From Paenibacillus aceris (lineage in GTDB: Bacteria; Bacillota; Bacilli; Paenibacillales; NBRC-103111), in NCBI RefSeq assembly GCF_017874035.1, contig NZ_JAGGKV010000019.1:1-64000 (forward strand): DNA of 64,000 bases, in the 5' to 3' direction. The first letter of the stretch is position 1, and each line of letters begins with the position of its first letter. Positions 34,672 through 42,801 of this stretch are shown piece after piece. The notes under the pieces were generated by a model. The model searched no databases. It saw only the letters and a program-made list of their open reading frames with translations, and was not told the DNA's origin. A program made the translations under genes and the position numbers.

Positions 34672-35670
34672 TCATTTTGCAACAAGATATGAGGCTACCT
34701 CAGCCAACCGTGAAGCATAACCCCATTCGTTGTCGTACCAAGTAGCGACAGACAATAGTTCACCTTGTACTTGGGTTAAAGGCAAGTCAATAATCGAAGA
34801 ATGGGGATCAGCTACGATACGGGACGAGGCCCATTCCCCTTCCAAAACATCAAGAACGCCCTTTAATTCGCCTTCTCTTGCAGCTTCTCGAAACATATCG
34901 TTAATCTCTTGAACGGTGCATCGTTTTTCCGTTATCAAATTAAGTTCTGCGATGCTCCCGGTACGGGTCGGAATCCGGTAGGCTTTGCCTGTGATTTGCA
35001 GGTCATTCCAAATGAATTTCAGAGCTTTGGCTGCACCTGAGGATGACGGAATGATATTCTCAGCAGCTGCCCATGAATCCCGGCGGTCCTTCATCGGCTG
35101 ATCCGTCAACGATTGCGTGTTCGTATATGAGTGTACCGTGGAGAATAATCCGTATTGAATGCCAAAGTTTTCTTTGACCAATTTGACTACCGGTGCAAGC
35201 GCATTGGTCGTGCAACTCGCCATGCTAATGATTTTATGCTTTTCCGGATCGAAGCTTTCTAAGTTAATTCCTTTGAGAAGTACTGCGTCGCAATCTTCTA
35301 AGGTTTTGCTCGGGCCGCTGACAAGCACCCTTTTGGCGCCTCGCTCCAAGTGCAGTTCAGCTACTGAACGCGTAACGGCTCGCCCAGTACAATCAATGAC
35401 CAATTCAACGCCTAACTCACCCCAATTTGGCAATTCAGAGGCCGAATTCAAATAACGAATCTCCCGGTCGCCGATTACGATTGCGCCTTCTTGAGCAGAT
35501 ACTTTCTCATGCCAACGCTTGTAATTTGTATCCACTTCAAAAAGTGCGGCAAGCGTAGCTTCGTCTTTAATATCCGAGATGGAAAAGGGGACAAACAAAT
35601 TTTGTTGCAAAGCCGCTCGAAGGAGCTGTCTTCCGATACGTCCAAATCCAAAAAGCGCAATTTTACCCAT
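34672..35670 (-). CDS. gap: Glyceraldehyde-3-phosphate dehydrogenase family protein (paralogue)
   Basis: The 332-residue type I GAPDH relative has a Rossmann motif GFGRIGR at 7-13, catalytic Cys in SCTTN, the SYTNTQSL motif in place of the common HSYTxDQ, PTRTGS and YDNEWGY near the end. It should oxidise glyceraldehyde-3-phosphate or a similar phospho-aldehyde with NAD(P). It stands alone, away from pgk/tpi genes, and is more divergent than housekeeping GAPDH, so a special role, perhaps in spores or in erythrose-4-phosphate oxidation, is possible. I start at the ATG at 35670 with GGAGG five bases upstream; a TTG four codons earlier is part of that site. Confidence 0.85.
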   Translation of the reverse strand: MGKIALFGFGRIGRQLLRAALQQNLFVPFSISDIKDEATLAALFEVDTNYKRWHEKVSAQEGAIVIGDREIRYLNSASELPNWGELGVELVIDCTGRAVTRSVAELHLERGAKRVLVSGPSKTLEDCDAVLLKGINLESFDPEKHKIISMASCTTNALAPVVKLVKENFGIQYGLFSTVHSYTNTQSLTDQPMKDRRDSWAAAENIIPSSSGAAKALKFIWNDLQITGKAYRIPTRTGSIAELNLITEKRCTVQEINDMFREAAREGELKGVLDVLEGEWASSRIVADPHSSIIDLPLTQVQGELLSVATWYDNEWGYASRLAEVASYLVAK

Positions 35671-35707
35671 AATAGCCTCCAAATATATATTAGATTAGTT
35701 ATCCTTG

Positions 35708-36271
35708 CTACTCATTAAGTTGTTGTACCTGATTAATCCATTGCAAAAATGATTGAACATAACGCTGCAAATATTTGCGAGTCGTATCATCCGTGAGCTT
35801 ACGAGTATTTGAATCAATCTTGTCCGTGATTTGAGAAATATACATTTTTTGGGCAGGCATCACATAGGACTGGGTGGCATCCAACGTTTGCCTGATTTGC
35901 TGCTGCGAAAGAATCGTCCCTTTTGCGCCAGGTGTTGCGCCTATCACACCTACAGGCTTATGAATTAAGACGGCTGTTTTGGTAGGTGTCGATGCCCAGT
36001 CCAGTGCATTTTTCAATACTCCCGGTATACCTGAGTTGTACTCCGGGCTAACTATAAGAATGCCATCCGTCTTCTGAATCGCCTCGCGATAATGCTTAAC
36101 CGGACCTGGCCCTTCTCCATGATCCAAATCCGCGTTATAGAGGGGAAGATTAGCAATCGATATGTTTTCATATTCCGCGGAATCTACAAGTTCTGGAATC
36201 GAATTCGCAATCATTTGATTAAACGAGTTTTCCCTCAAACTTCCTACAATAATCCCTATTCTTCTTGACAT
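35708..36271 (-). CDS. NADPH-dependent FMN reductase family protein
   Basis: The 187-residue flavodoxin-like protein has the FMN phosphate-binding loop GSLRENSFN at 7-15 and SPEYNSGIPGVLKNALDW in the middle, both typical of the ArsH/SsuE/chromate-reductase superfamily. It reduces flavins or quinones with NAD(P)H. The ATG at 36271 has GGAGG seven bases upstream. A 14-bp palindrome lies 136 bp upstream and could bind a redox-responsive repressor. The exact substrate is open. Confidence 0.85.
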   Translation of the reverse strand: MSRRIGIIVGSLRENSFNQMIANSIPELVDSAEYENISIANLPLYNADLDHGEGPGPVKHYREAIQKTDGILIVSPEYNSGIPGVLKNALDWASTPTKTAVLIHKPVGVIGATPGAKGTILSQQQIRQTLDATQSYVMPAQKMYISQITDKIDSNTRKLTDDTTRKYLQRYVQSFLQWINQVQQLNE

Positions 36272-36406
36272 CAGCCAACCTCCGGAATTCATTCTCATAT
36301 AATCATACAATACTTTCCATATTATGTGTGGGATAACTTTAGTTTAGGTGCCACAGCTATATAACCAGTCTGGTTGCCAATCACAAAACTGTCTTAATTT
36401 ACTTAT

Positions 36407-36420
36407 TCTTAAATTTAAGA
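36407..36420. promoter_or_regulatory. Palindromic operator candidate
   Basis: TCTTAAATTTAAGA is a perfect 14-bp palindrome upstream of the FMN reductase gene. It shares ATCTTAA-type half-sites with the larger palindrome upstream of the DUF896 gene. MarR/HxlR-type redox repressors bind A/T-rich sites of this kind. Confidence 0.3.
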
Positions 36421-36433
36421 TATATAACAAAAA

Positions 36434-36658
36434 TTATTGATCATTAGCTGCTTTTTTATCAATAAGCTTTTTAGGCGTAATATCGTTCCCTAATTCATCC
36501 ATAACAGACACGTTCAGAAGCGTTGTTAATAGTTGCCCGCGTAAAATCTGTAAATACTGCGTCCGAAGCGCTGCTTGTTCCGCTTCCTCAGTATCAGATA
36601 GACCTGAACTGCGCTCAATTCTGCTCAGTTCATTAATACGGTTCAAAATTGGAATCAT
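36434..36658 (-). CDS. DUF896 (YnzC-like) small protein
   Basis: The 74-residue protein has the DUF896 pattern: IPILNRINEL, then EEAEQAALRTQYL and a basic LRGQLL segment, with helical hairpin character. Family members are small cytoplasmic proteins of Firmicutes; B. subtilis YnzC is LexA-regulated. I start at the ATG at 36658, eight bases after AAGGAGG; upstream readings would begin before that site. An A/T-rich 33-bp inverted repeat lies upstream. Confidence 0.85.
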   Translation of the reverse strand: MIPILNRINELSRIERSSGLSDTEEAEQAALRTQYLQILRGQLLTTLLNVSVMDELGNDITPKKLIDKKAANDQ

Positions 36659-36704
36659 TCCCATTACCTCCTTGAAATCGTCTAGATAATATCTTAAAAT
36701 CATT

Positions 36705-36737
36705 TATCTTAATATAAAGATATTAGATATTAAGATA
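36705..36737. promoter_or_regulatory. Inverted repeat upstream of the DUF896 gene
   Basis: Eleven-bp arms TATCTTAATAT and ATATTAAGATA flank an 11-nt spacer that itself carries AGATATTAGATA. It lies about 47 bp upstream of the DUF896 start, in its promoter zone. An operator is the likely role. Confidence 0.4.
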
Positions 36738-36824
36738 ATTGTCAATAGCTTGTTTTCAATTAATTTGAATTCCCATTCAGTGATATATTTCCCCGTTTAG
36801 TGTTTACCATCCCATTTATCGAAT

Positions 36825-37230
36825 CTACAACTTCCCCTGTTGTATCCAAGACCAAATTCGGTAAGACCCGATAAGTGCAATTAACAACAATAAAATAAGG
36901 GTAACAAGCCATATACCAAATCGATTGATATCGTTGAGCTCTTCTAAATTCGCAAACACAAACACAGAGAGTCCCAAGACTGTGGTGACATCCGCGTGCG
37001 ATCATAAAGAGCTCTGTTCTTAACTCAATAAGATCGCAATTAACAAGATTCCCACTACTTTTAAATTCAAGTTCTACCTTATCACTGATTTCTGCAGCTT
37101 TCTCAAACGAACCCCAATATTTATAAGCTAAAAACGATGATGCTAAATAAAATATCTCGCTCCATGATGAATGTGGTTGTGGGAGATCATCAATACATAA
37201 AAGCTCAATTAGCTGTATTTTCTTCTCCAT
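36825..37230 (-). pseudogene. Small uncharacterised membrane protein gene, apparently frameshifted
   Basis: From an ATG at 37230 (GGAGG ten bases upstream) the frame reads MEKKIQLIELLCIDDL and continues to ELRTELFM. After about position 37003 this frame becomes unlikely, with a CVCVC run and many aromatic residues, although it stays open to 36760. A different frame is coherent from there to TAG at 36825: VLGLSVFVFANLEELND, a membrane helix VTLILLLLIALIG, and the basic end IQQGKL. The simplest reading is one small membrane protein with a frameshift near 36998-37008. Two overlapping genes are an alternative. I do not recognise the family. Confidence 0.45.
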
Positions 37231-37780
37231 TTAACTTTAACCTCCGTCATACGTCACATGAGTTTATCGGTCGGGTCCTGTTATTGTTGTAATCATTAGA
37301 AAGGCAACACAAACGCTCCCAGTTAGCGCAACGTTCTCCGTTTAACGAAAAGAGAACGCAGATTCTTGAAGTTCTTTTTGATAATCATTTATTTCCCCTG
37401 ACGGGGATTCGGTAAAACTAGATACCTTCCATACACCACCTTCTTTAAATCAAGCCCATGGACAGGCTGACAAAAATAAGAATATGAGCAAATTTAATGA
37501 GCAAATTTTCAAGAAACCCTTTTCGCTATCTACCTGAATATCCATTTTTATTATAGAAATTGTACATTTCTGCTCGTTAAGGATACTTTCGCAGCCTACT
37601 GATGAACTTAAATCGAATGATTTCTGGTTGCCGGGCGTGGCGCGGCACGCCTTCTATGCTGCGAATTACCCCGCAGTACCCGATTTCTTTCATAAATATC
37701 CTATCTGTGAGCGCTGCCTTTCGGTAAAATGGACATGATAACTACTACCCAAACAGTTAGAACCAGGAGGAACATTCAAG
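37231..37780. other. Gene-free gap upstream of galactokinase
   Basis: No supported gene was found in this 550-bp stretch. It has small hairpins at 37332-37358 (CGTTCTC/GAGAACG) and 37634-37651 (GGCGTG/CACGCC). The galactokinase ribosome site AGGAGG is at its right end. No strong -35/-10 pair is visible. Confidence 0.4.
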
Positions 37781-39067
37781 ATGAACGATCAATTCGAGCA
37801 GCTTTTTGATTCGGCTCAGGCACAACAGCTACTGGACCAGATGTACGGCAGCGAAGAACGAGAGCGACAGATCGACAGGTACCGGAGATGTATGGAAGGA
37901 TACAGTGCGCAATATGGAAATACAGAGTCGTTGAAATACTTCAGTGCTCCGGGACGCACAGAGATAGGCGGCAATCATACGGACCATAACAATGGAAAGG
38001 TGCTTGCGGCTAGTATTCAGTTAGATACGATTGCGGCTGCAGCAGCCGTGGACACCGGAGTTATTTCCGTAATTTCCGAAGGGTACCCAGGCATGTCAGT
38101 CATCAATCTAGATGATCTAGAACCTCAGTCAGGCGAGGGTGGGACGGCTGCTTTGATCCGCGGTATTGCACACGGTTTCCAGCAGCACGGGTACCGAATC
38201 GGCGGATTCAATGCTAACGTCAGCAGTAACGTGCTTCCGGCGTCAGGACTCAGCTCTTCTGCATCTTTCGAAGTTCTGATCTGCCAGATTCTAAGTACTT
38301 TTTATAACAACGAAGAGATGGATGCGGTCATGATGTCGCGCATTGGCAAGTATGCCGAAAATCTTTATTGGAACAAGCCATCAGGAATGCTAGACCAGAT
38401 GGCCTGCTCGCACGGCGGTATGATCACTATCGACTTTAAGGAGCCGGCAGAGCCTCAGATCGAGCGTATTCCAGGTACCTTTGAAGCAGCAGGTTACAGC
38501 CTTGTCATCGTCAGCACCGGAGGTAACCATGCTGACCTGACGAAGGATTATGCATCAATTCCGAACGAGATGCGGGCGGTGGCACAAGCCTTCGGTGTAG
38601 AGGTATGTCGCGATTTGACGGCAGAGATGATCTACGGCCGGCTCGCGGAACTCCGCGAAACTACCGGAGATCGAGCGGTGCTGCGGGCCCTCCATTACCT
38701 GGATGAAAATGACCGCGTCGGGCGGCAGGTAGAGGCAATTAAGGCGGGCGAGTGGCAGAACGTGCTGAAGTATATTACCGCTTCAGGTAATTCCTCGTGG
38801 AAATGGCTGCAGAACATCTACCAAGAATCGGTGTCACGTGAACAGGGGATTGCGCTCACACTCGCCATTACCGAACGTTTCATCGACCGGATAGGCGACG
38901 GTGCCTGCAGAGTACACGGCGGCGGATTCGCCGGCGTCATTCTCGCCGTTCTGCCACATGCGGCGGTAGCGGAATACCGGGAACTAATCGCGCGTACGGC
39001 TGGCACGGAACTGTTCAAGATCCGCGTACGCGAAATCGGAGCGGTCTGCTTGAATACGCTCTTGTAG
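37781..39067 (+). CDS. galK: Galactokinase family sugar kinase
   Basis: The 428-residue GHMP kinase phosphorylates galactose or a similar sugar at C1. The galactokinase signature GRTEIGGNHTDHNNG is at 58-72 and the ATP-binding GLSSSASF near 166-173; a C-terminal RVHGGGFAGV completes the GHMP motifs. It is about 40 residues longer than typical galactokinases, with an extra acidic N-terminal segment. AGGAGG precedes the ATG. It stands alone without galT or galE, so the enzyme may salvage galactose from galactosylated xylan or xyloglucan side chains. Confidence 0.9.
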   Translation: MNDQFEQLFDSAQAQQLLDQMYGSEERERQIDRYRRCMEGYSAQYGNTESLKYFSAPGRTEIGGNHTDHNNGKVLAASIQLDTIAAAAAVDTGVISVISEGYPGMSVINLDDLEPQSGEGGTAALIRGIAHGFQQHGYRIGGFNANVSSNVLPASGLSSSASFEVLICQILSTFYNNEEMDAVMMSRIGKYAENLYWNKPSGMLDQMACSHGGMITIDFKEPAEPQIERIPGTFEAAGYSLVIVSTGGNHADLTKDYASIPNEMRAVAQAFGVEVCRDLTAEMIYGRLAELRETTGDRAVLRALHYLDENDRVGRQVEAIKAGEWQNVLKYITASGNSSWKWLQNIYQESVSREQGIALTLAITERFIDRIGDGACRVHGGGFAGVILAVLPHAAVAEYRELIARTAGTELFKIRVREIGAVCLNTLL

Positions 39068-39090
39068 GTTCGATGGTTTAATCGTCAATT

Positions 39091-39152
39091 GTATGCTTCC
39101 CTTATACTGAAGGTTATTTATAATTCGCCTGTCTATCTTAAGGGGAGCATAC
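39091..39152 (+). terminator. Inverted repeat after galK
   Basis: Arms GTATGCTTCCCTTA (39091-39104) and TTAAGGGGAGCATAC (39138-39152) pair over about 14 bp with a 33-nt loop. It begins 23 bp after the galK stop. No T run follows, so this is a weak terminator or a small inverted-repeat element. Confidence 0.35.
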
Positions 39153-39221
39153 CAGCGGCAAACTGCTCCTCCTGATCGCTCAACTATCGTCTCCCGTTAA
39201 GCTTAATCCCGATACCTAAGT

Positions 39222-39256
39222 AAAAAAACAAACCGGCACTCCATCGGAGTCCCGGT
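39222..39256 (-). terminator. Rho-independent terminator after the ABC ATPase gene
   Basis: The stem ACCGGGACTCC/GGAGTGCCGGT with a GAT loop is followed on the minus strand by TTGTTTTTTT, a classical terminator. A degenerate relative of this hairpin is at 29882-29920. Confidence 0.85.
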
Positions 39257-39268
39257 GCTTGCATCTAC

Positions 39269-39942
39269 CTATCCAACCTCACTCAACCGCCCATCCCGAA
39301 AATGCACAACCCGCTTCGCCTGCTGCGCAATCGCCAGATCATGCGTAATCAAAACGATCGTCCTACCCTGCTCATTCAAACTCTTAAAATCTCCAAAATC
39401 TCCACACCCGTCTTCGAATCCAGCGCACCTGTCGGCTCATCCGCCAGAATAATCGCTGGATCACCCGCCAACGTCCGGGCAATCGCAACCCGCTGCTGCT
39501 GCCCGCCGGACAGCTCCGAAGGCAGATGCCGTCTTCGCTCCACTAAGTCAACCGCTTCCAATGCCTGCATAACAAGCGGCTCCCTTTCACGCCTACTCAT
39601 CCCTCGGTAAATGAGCGGCAGCTCTACATTCTCATATGCACTAAGCCTCGGAAGCAAATTAAAGCTCTGAAAAACAAACCCGATTTTCCGATTCCGAATC
39701 TCAGCCAACTGAGCATCCTTCAGTTGATTAATGGCTTTCCCATCGAGCACATAATCTCCATGATCTGCAATATCCAAGCAGCCAATGATATTCATCAGCG
39801 TCGATTTCCCCGACCCCGAAGGGCCCATAATCGCCACGAACTCGCCATGATCGATTTCCAGGGAAATATCATCCAAAGCCTGAATCGTTTCCCCGCCCAT
39901 CACATAGTTCTTACTCACATGTTCGATCTGGATTAAGCTCAT
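39269..39942 (-). pseudogene. MacB-type ABC transporter ATPase, frameshifted
   Basis: From an ATG at 39942 (GGAGG seven bases upstream) the frame has Walker A GPSGSGKST, Q-loop FVFQSFNLL, signature LSGGQQQRVAIAR and Walker B IILADEPTGALDS. It then stops early after EILEIL. Adding one base in the T/A run near 39385-39390 restores SLNEQGRTIVLITHD and the normal end GRLSEVG at 39269. So the H-loop and C-terminus lie in another frame. MacB/LolD-type ATPases drive permease/peptide-export complexes, but no permease gene is adjacent. This could be a real decayed gene or a base-call error. Remnants of two related copies lie at 1.6 and 29.9 kb. Confidence 0.85.
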
Positions 39943-40006
39943 TCCCTTCGCCTCCATTACTTGATCCCAAATAAATGAAGTATGCGATTTATCAACCTAA
40001 CCGACC

Positions 40007-40576
40007 TTACCGCTTCGCTTTATAAAACTCATGATACAGCTTCATCAGCGCCCGCTTCTCAATTCGCGACACATAGGAGCGACTAATCCCCAGTTCCTTC
40101 GCAATCTCTCGCTGCGTGCGCTCTTCCCCGCCAAGCTCCAACCCAAACCGTCCGACGACGACTTCTTTCTCGCGGTCATCCAGTATCTCTAAATTCCGAT
40201 ATATTTTGCTCTTCTCTATCTTGAGCTGAACCTTATCTACGACATCGTCGGCCTCCGTGCCTAGGATGTCAATCAAAGTAATTTCATTCCCCTCTTTGTC
40301 CGTTCCGATGGGATCATGCAAGGACACATCCTTGCGTGTTTTCTTTAGCGAGCGCAGATGCATCAGTATTTCGTTTTCGATACAGCGAGCCGCGAAAGTC
40401 GCGAGCTTCGTGCCCTTATTCGGCGAGAACGACTCGATCGCCTTAATTAATCCAATCGTCCCGATCGAGATTAAATCCTCGAGATCTTCCCCAGTATTGT
40501 CGAATTTTTTGACATTGTGGACACGAAGCAACGTAAATTCAAATAACACACTGCAGCCGATGCTTAAACACTGCAC
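40007..40576 (-). pseudogene. sigK: Sporulation sigma factor SigK lacking its N-terminal region
   Basis: From about 40516 to the stop the protein is clearly SigK: VKKFDNTGEDLEDLISIG, AARCIENEILMHLRSLKK, SLHDPIGTDKEGNEITLID, and region 4 with QREIAKELGISRSYVSRIEK. The first 60 or so residues of a normal SigK of about 235, including the pro-sequence and part of region 2.1, are absent. Instead about 20 unrelated codons precede, with no ribosome site. In B. subtilis and others sigK is split by the skin element and rejoined in the mother cell; this piece may be such a 3' half, or a truncated duplicate. The break here is earlier than in B. subtilis. Confidence 0.85.
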
Positions 40577-40608
40577 AGAATTTAATGTTTCAGCCTGATT
40601 TGACCCAA

Positions 40609-41742
40609 TTACAAAGTCGACAGCCGATAGGTGCGCATCACTTGTTCTGCGGCAAGCTCAAGCAGATCACTTGATCGAGACATAGCTTCTTCAAGTGTCA
40701 TAGGACCATTAATAATGCTGTGTACACTTAGAATACCCGCAGAATAAAGTGCTTCAATACCAGGCCCAATTGAACCAGCCAGTGCAATCGCGGGAACGCC
40801 GAATTTTTGTGCTTCCTGGGCAATCCCCATCGGTGTTTTACCCGAAGCGGTTTGCGAATCGATTCGCCCTTCCCCTGTAATCACGAGATCTGCGTCAACC
40901 AAATGATCCCGCAATCCCGATTGTGCGATAACGATATCAATTCCCCGTTTCATTTGCGCCTTAAAAAAGCCCAATAGAACACCACCAACGCCGCCAGCAG
41001 CTCCGGCCCCAGGCAAATCATGGACACGTATTCCCGTTTTATCCGCAATACGGTCCGCCCACACACTCATTCCCTGCTCCAATTTTTCGATCAACTGAGG
41101 AGTTGCACCCTTTTGTGGACCAAAGATGTGGGTTGCTCCATTCGGTCCGAGCATCGGATTCTGTACATCGGAGGCGATGATAAACGTCGATTCAGCGATT
41201 CTTGCATCCAACCCGCTGTCATCGATCGATACAATCCTTTGCAGCTCTCCGCCGCCGCTTCCCACAGAACAACCAGCTTCGTCCAACAGTCGTACACCCA
41301 GCGCCTGGAGAATCCCGGCCCCACCATCGTTCGTTGCGCTGCCACCGATAGCCAGGATAAAATGACGGCAACCGGCGTCGAGCGCATGGCGAATCAACTC
41401 CCCAGTTCCATATGTTGTTGTATGCAGGGGATCCAATTCTTCTTTTTCAAGCAGCTCAAGCCCAGATGCACTCGCTAATTCAATCACGCCAACAGTTCCC
41501 CCATGCAAAATACCATATTCAGCAGAGATAGGATTTCCGAGTGGGCCCGTTACAACTGTCGATACTTTATTACAACTTATTCTTGTTAAACTATCCAATG
41601 TTCCTTCCCCGCCGTCGGCAACCGGTACCAGGATCGTCTCCGCCTGTGGAAGGCAGCGCTTTATTCCTTTTTGAATAGCAATTGCGGCATCAGCAGCGCT
41701 GATACTTCCTTTGAACGAATCGGGAGCAATTATGATTTTCAT
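40609..41742 (-). CDS. Glycerate 2-kinase (GarK/GlxK family)
   Basis: The 377-residue kinase has APDSFKGS at the N-terminus, VADGGEGTLDSL, GGSATNDGGAG and GEGRIDSQTASGKTP, the hallmarks of type II glycerate kinases. It converts D-glycerate to 2-phosphoglycerate, which enters glycolysis. I start at the ATG at 41742 with AAGGCGGTG upstream; earlier ATGs lie in or before this site. It is the last step for the glycerate produced by the reductases encoded upstream. A strong terminator separates it from the preceding gene, so it may have its own promoter. Confidence 0.92.
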   Translation of the reverse strand: MKIIIAPDSFKGSISAADAAIAIQKGIKRCLPQAETILVPVADGGEGTLDSLTRISCNKVSTVVTGPLGNPISAEYGILHGGTVGVIELASASGLELLEKEELDPLHTTTYGTGELIRHALDAGCRHFILAIGGSATNDGGAGILQALGVRLLDEAGCSVGSGGGELQRIVSIDDSGLDARIAESTFIIASDVQNPMLGPNGATHIFGPQKGATPQLIEKLEQGMSVWADRIADKTGIRVHDLPGAGAAGGVGGVLLGFFKAQMKRGIDIVIAQSGLRDHLVDADLVITGEGRIDSQTASGKTPMGIAQEAQKFGVPAIALAGSIGPGIEALYSAGILSVHSIINGPMTLEEAMSRSSDLLELAAEQVMRTYRLSTL

Positions 41743-41781
41743 GTAATACATCACCGCCTTGAGCACTTATTTTCGCACTAG

Positions 41782-41813
41782 AAAAAGAATGGAAGCCGAT
41801 AAGCCTCCATTCT
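41782..41813 (-). terminator. Rho-independent terminator before glycerate kinase
   Basis: The stem AGAATGGA.GC/GC.TCCATTCT with an ATAA-type loop is followed on the minus strand by TTTTTC. It sits between the hydroxyacid dehydrogenase stop and the kinase start. Confidence 0.8.
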
Positions 41814-41818
41814 TCTGT

Positions 41819-42787
41819 TTATGCCGGATAAACCGAATTGATAGGTTTCCCTTGTAAAAATGCAGCCACATTTCCCACAGCAATGTCCATCAAGCGGCTC
41901 CTAGCCTCGAAGGTTGCCCATGCCATATGCGGCGTTACGATACAATTCCTGGCATACACAAACGGATTTTCCTTACCAGGCGGTTCTGAGGAAAGTACGT
42001 CTAAAGCTGCTCCTGCAATATGCCCCTCGTTCAAAGCATTAGCCACATGCTGCTCGACCAGCAGCCCTCCCCGTGAAGTATTAATGAGAAAAGCGGACGG
42101 TTTCATAAGGGCAATCCTCTCTGCATTGATCAACCCTTCTGTCTCCGGTGTGAGTGGGCAGTGCAGGCTTACAAAGTCGGAAGCGACGAGCAGATGCTCC
42201 AATGGAACACGTTCCACGAATTCCACTCCTGCTTCGGACGCCACCCTTCCCTCTCTACCTGCGACCATCACGCGCATGCCAAATGCCTGCGCCAAACGGC
42301 TAACCTGCTTGCCTATGCGGCCATAGCCGACAATCCCCAACGTTTTGCCTGCAAGTGCGATTTGTCTGCTAAGTGTATAGCAAAAATCCGGAGATTCTTC
42401 CCAGCCCCCCGCACGCACACTATCGCTATGCATGCCGATTTTGTGGCAAAGTTCCAAGATAAGGGCGAAAACAAATTGAGCAACAGAGTCCGTACCATAC
42501 GTCGGTACATTGGTTACGACAATACCTTGGCTGGAAGCTGCTTTGACATCAACGACATTATAGCCTGTTGCCAATACCCCGATATATTTCAATCGGTTCA
42601 AGCCGGTAAGCGCTTCCTTCGAAAGTGGCGTTTTATTCGTCAGCACGATGTCCGACTCCTGAATGCGCTCCTTTACTAGTTCTGGCGGCGTTCGATCATA
42701 AACTGTGACGAAACCATGCCTCTCCAACTCTTCCCAACTCAAATCTCCGGGATTGAGCGTAAAACCGTCGAGTACAACGATGTGCAT
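41819..42787 (-). CDS. D-2-hydroxyacid dehydrogenase, hydroxypyruvate-reductase type
   Basis: The 322-residue NAD(P) enzyme has the Rossmann motif GYGRIGKQ near 150, catalytic Arg in NTSRGGL, Glu in LSSEPPG and His in TPHMAW. This His-Met-Ala-Trp version occurs in glycerate dehydrogenases/hydroxypyruvate reductases. The likely reaction is hydroxypyruvate or glyoxylate to D-glycerate or glycolate. It lies 14 bp after the aldehyde dehydrogenase gene and is followed by a terminator and the glycerate kinase gene. Confidence 0.88.
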   Translation of the reverse strand: MHIVVLDGFTLNPGDLSWEELERHGFVTVYDRTPPELVKERIQESDIVLTNKTPLSKEALTGLNRLKYIGVLATGYNVVDVKAASSQGIVVTNVPTYGTDSVAQFVFALILELCHKIGMHSDSVRAGGWEESPDFCYTLSRQIALAGKTLGIVGYGRIGKQVSRLAQAFGMRVMVAGREGRVASEAGVEFVERVPLEHLLVASDFVSLHCPLTPETEGLINAERIALMKPSAFLINTSRGGLLVEQHVANALNEGHIAGAALDVLSSEPPGKENPFVYARNCIVTPHMAWATFEARSRLMDIAVGNVAAFLQGKPINSVYPA

Positions 42788-42801
42788 TCTTTCACCTCTT
42801 G

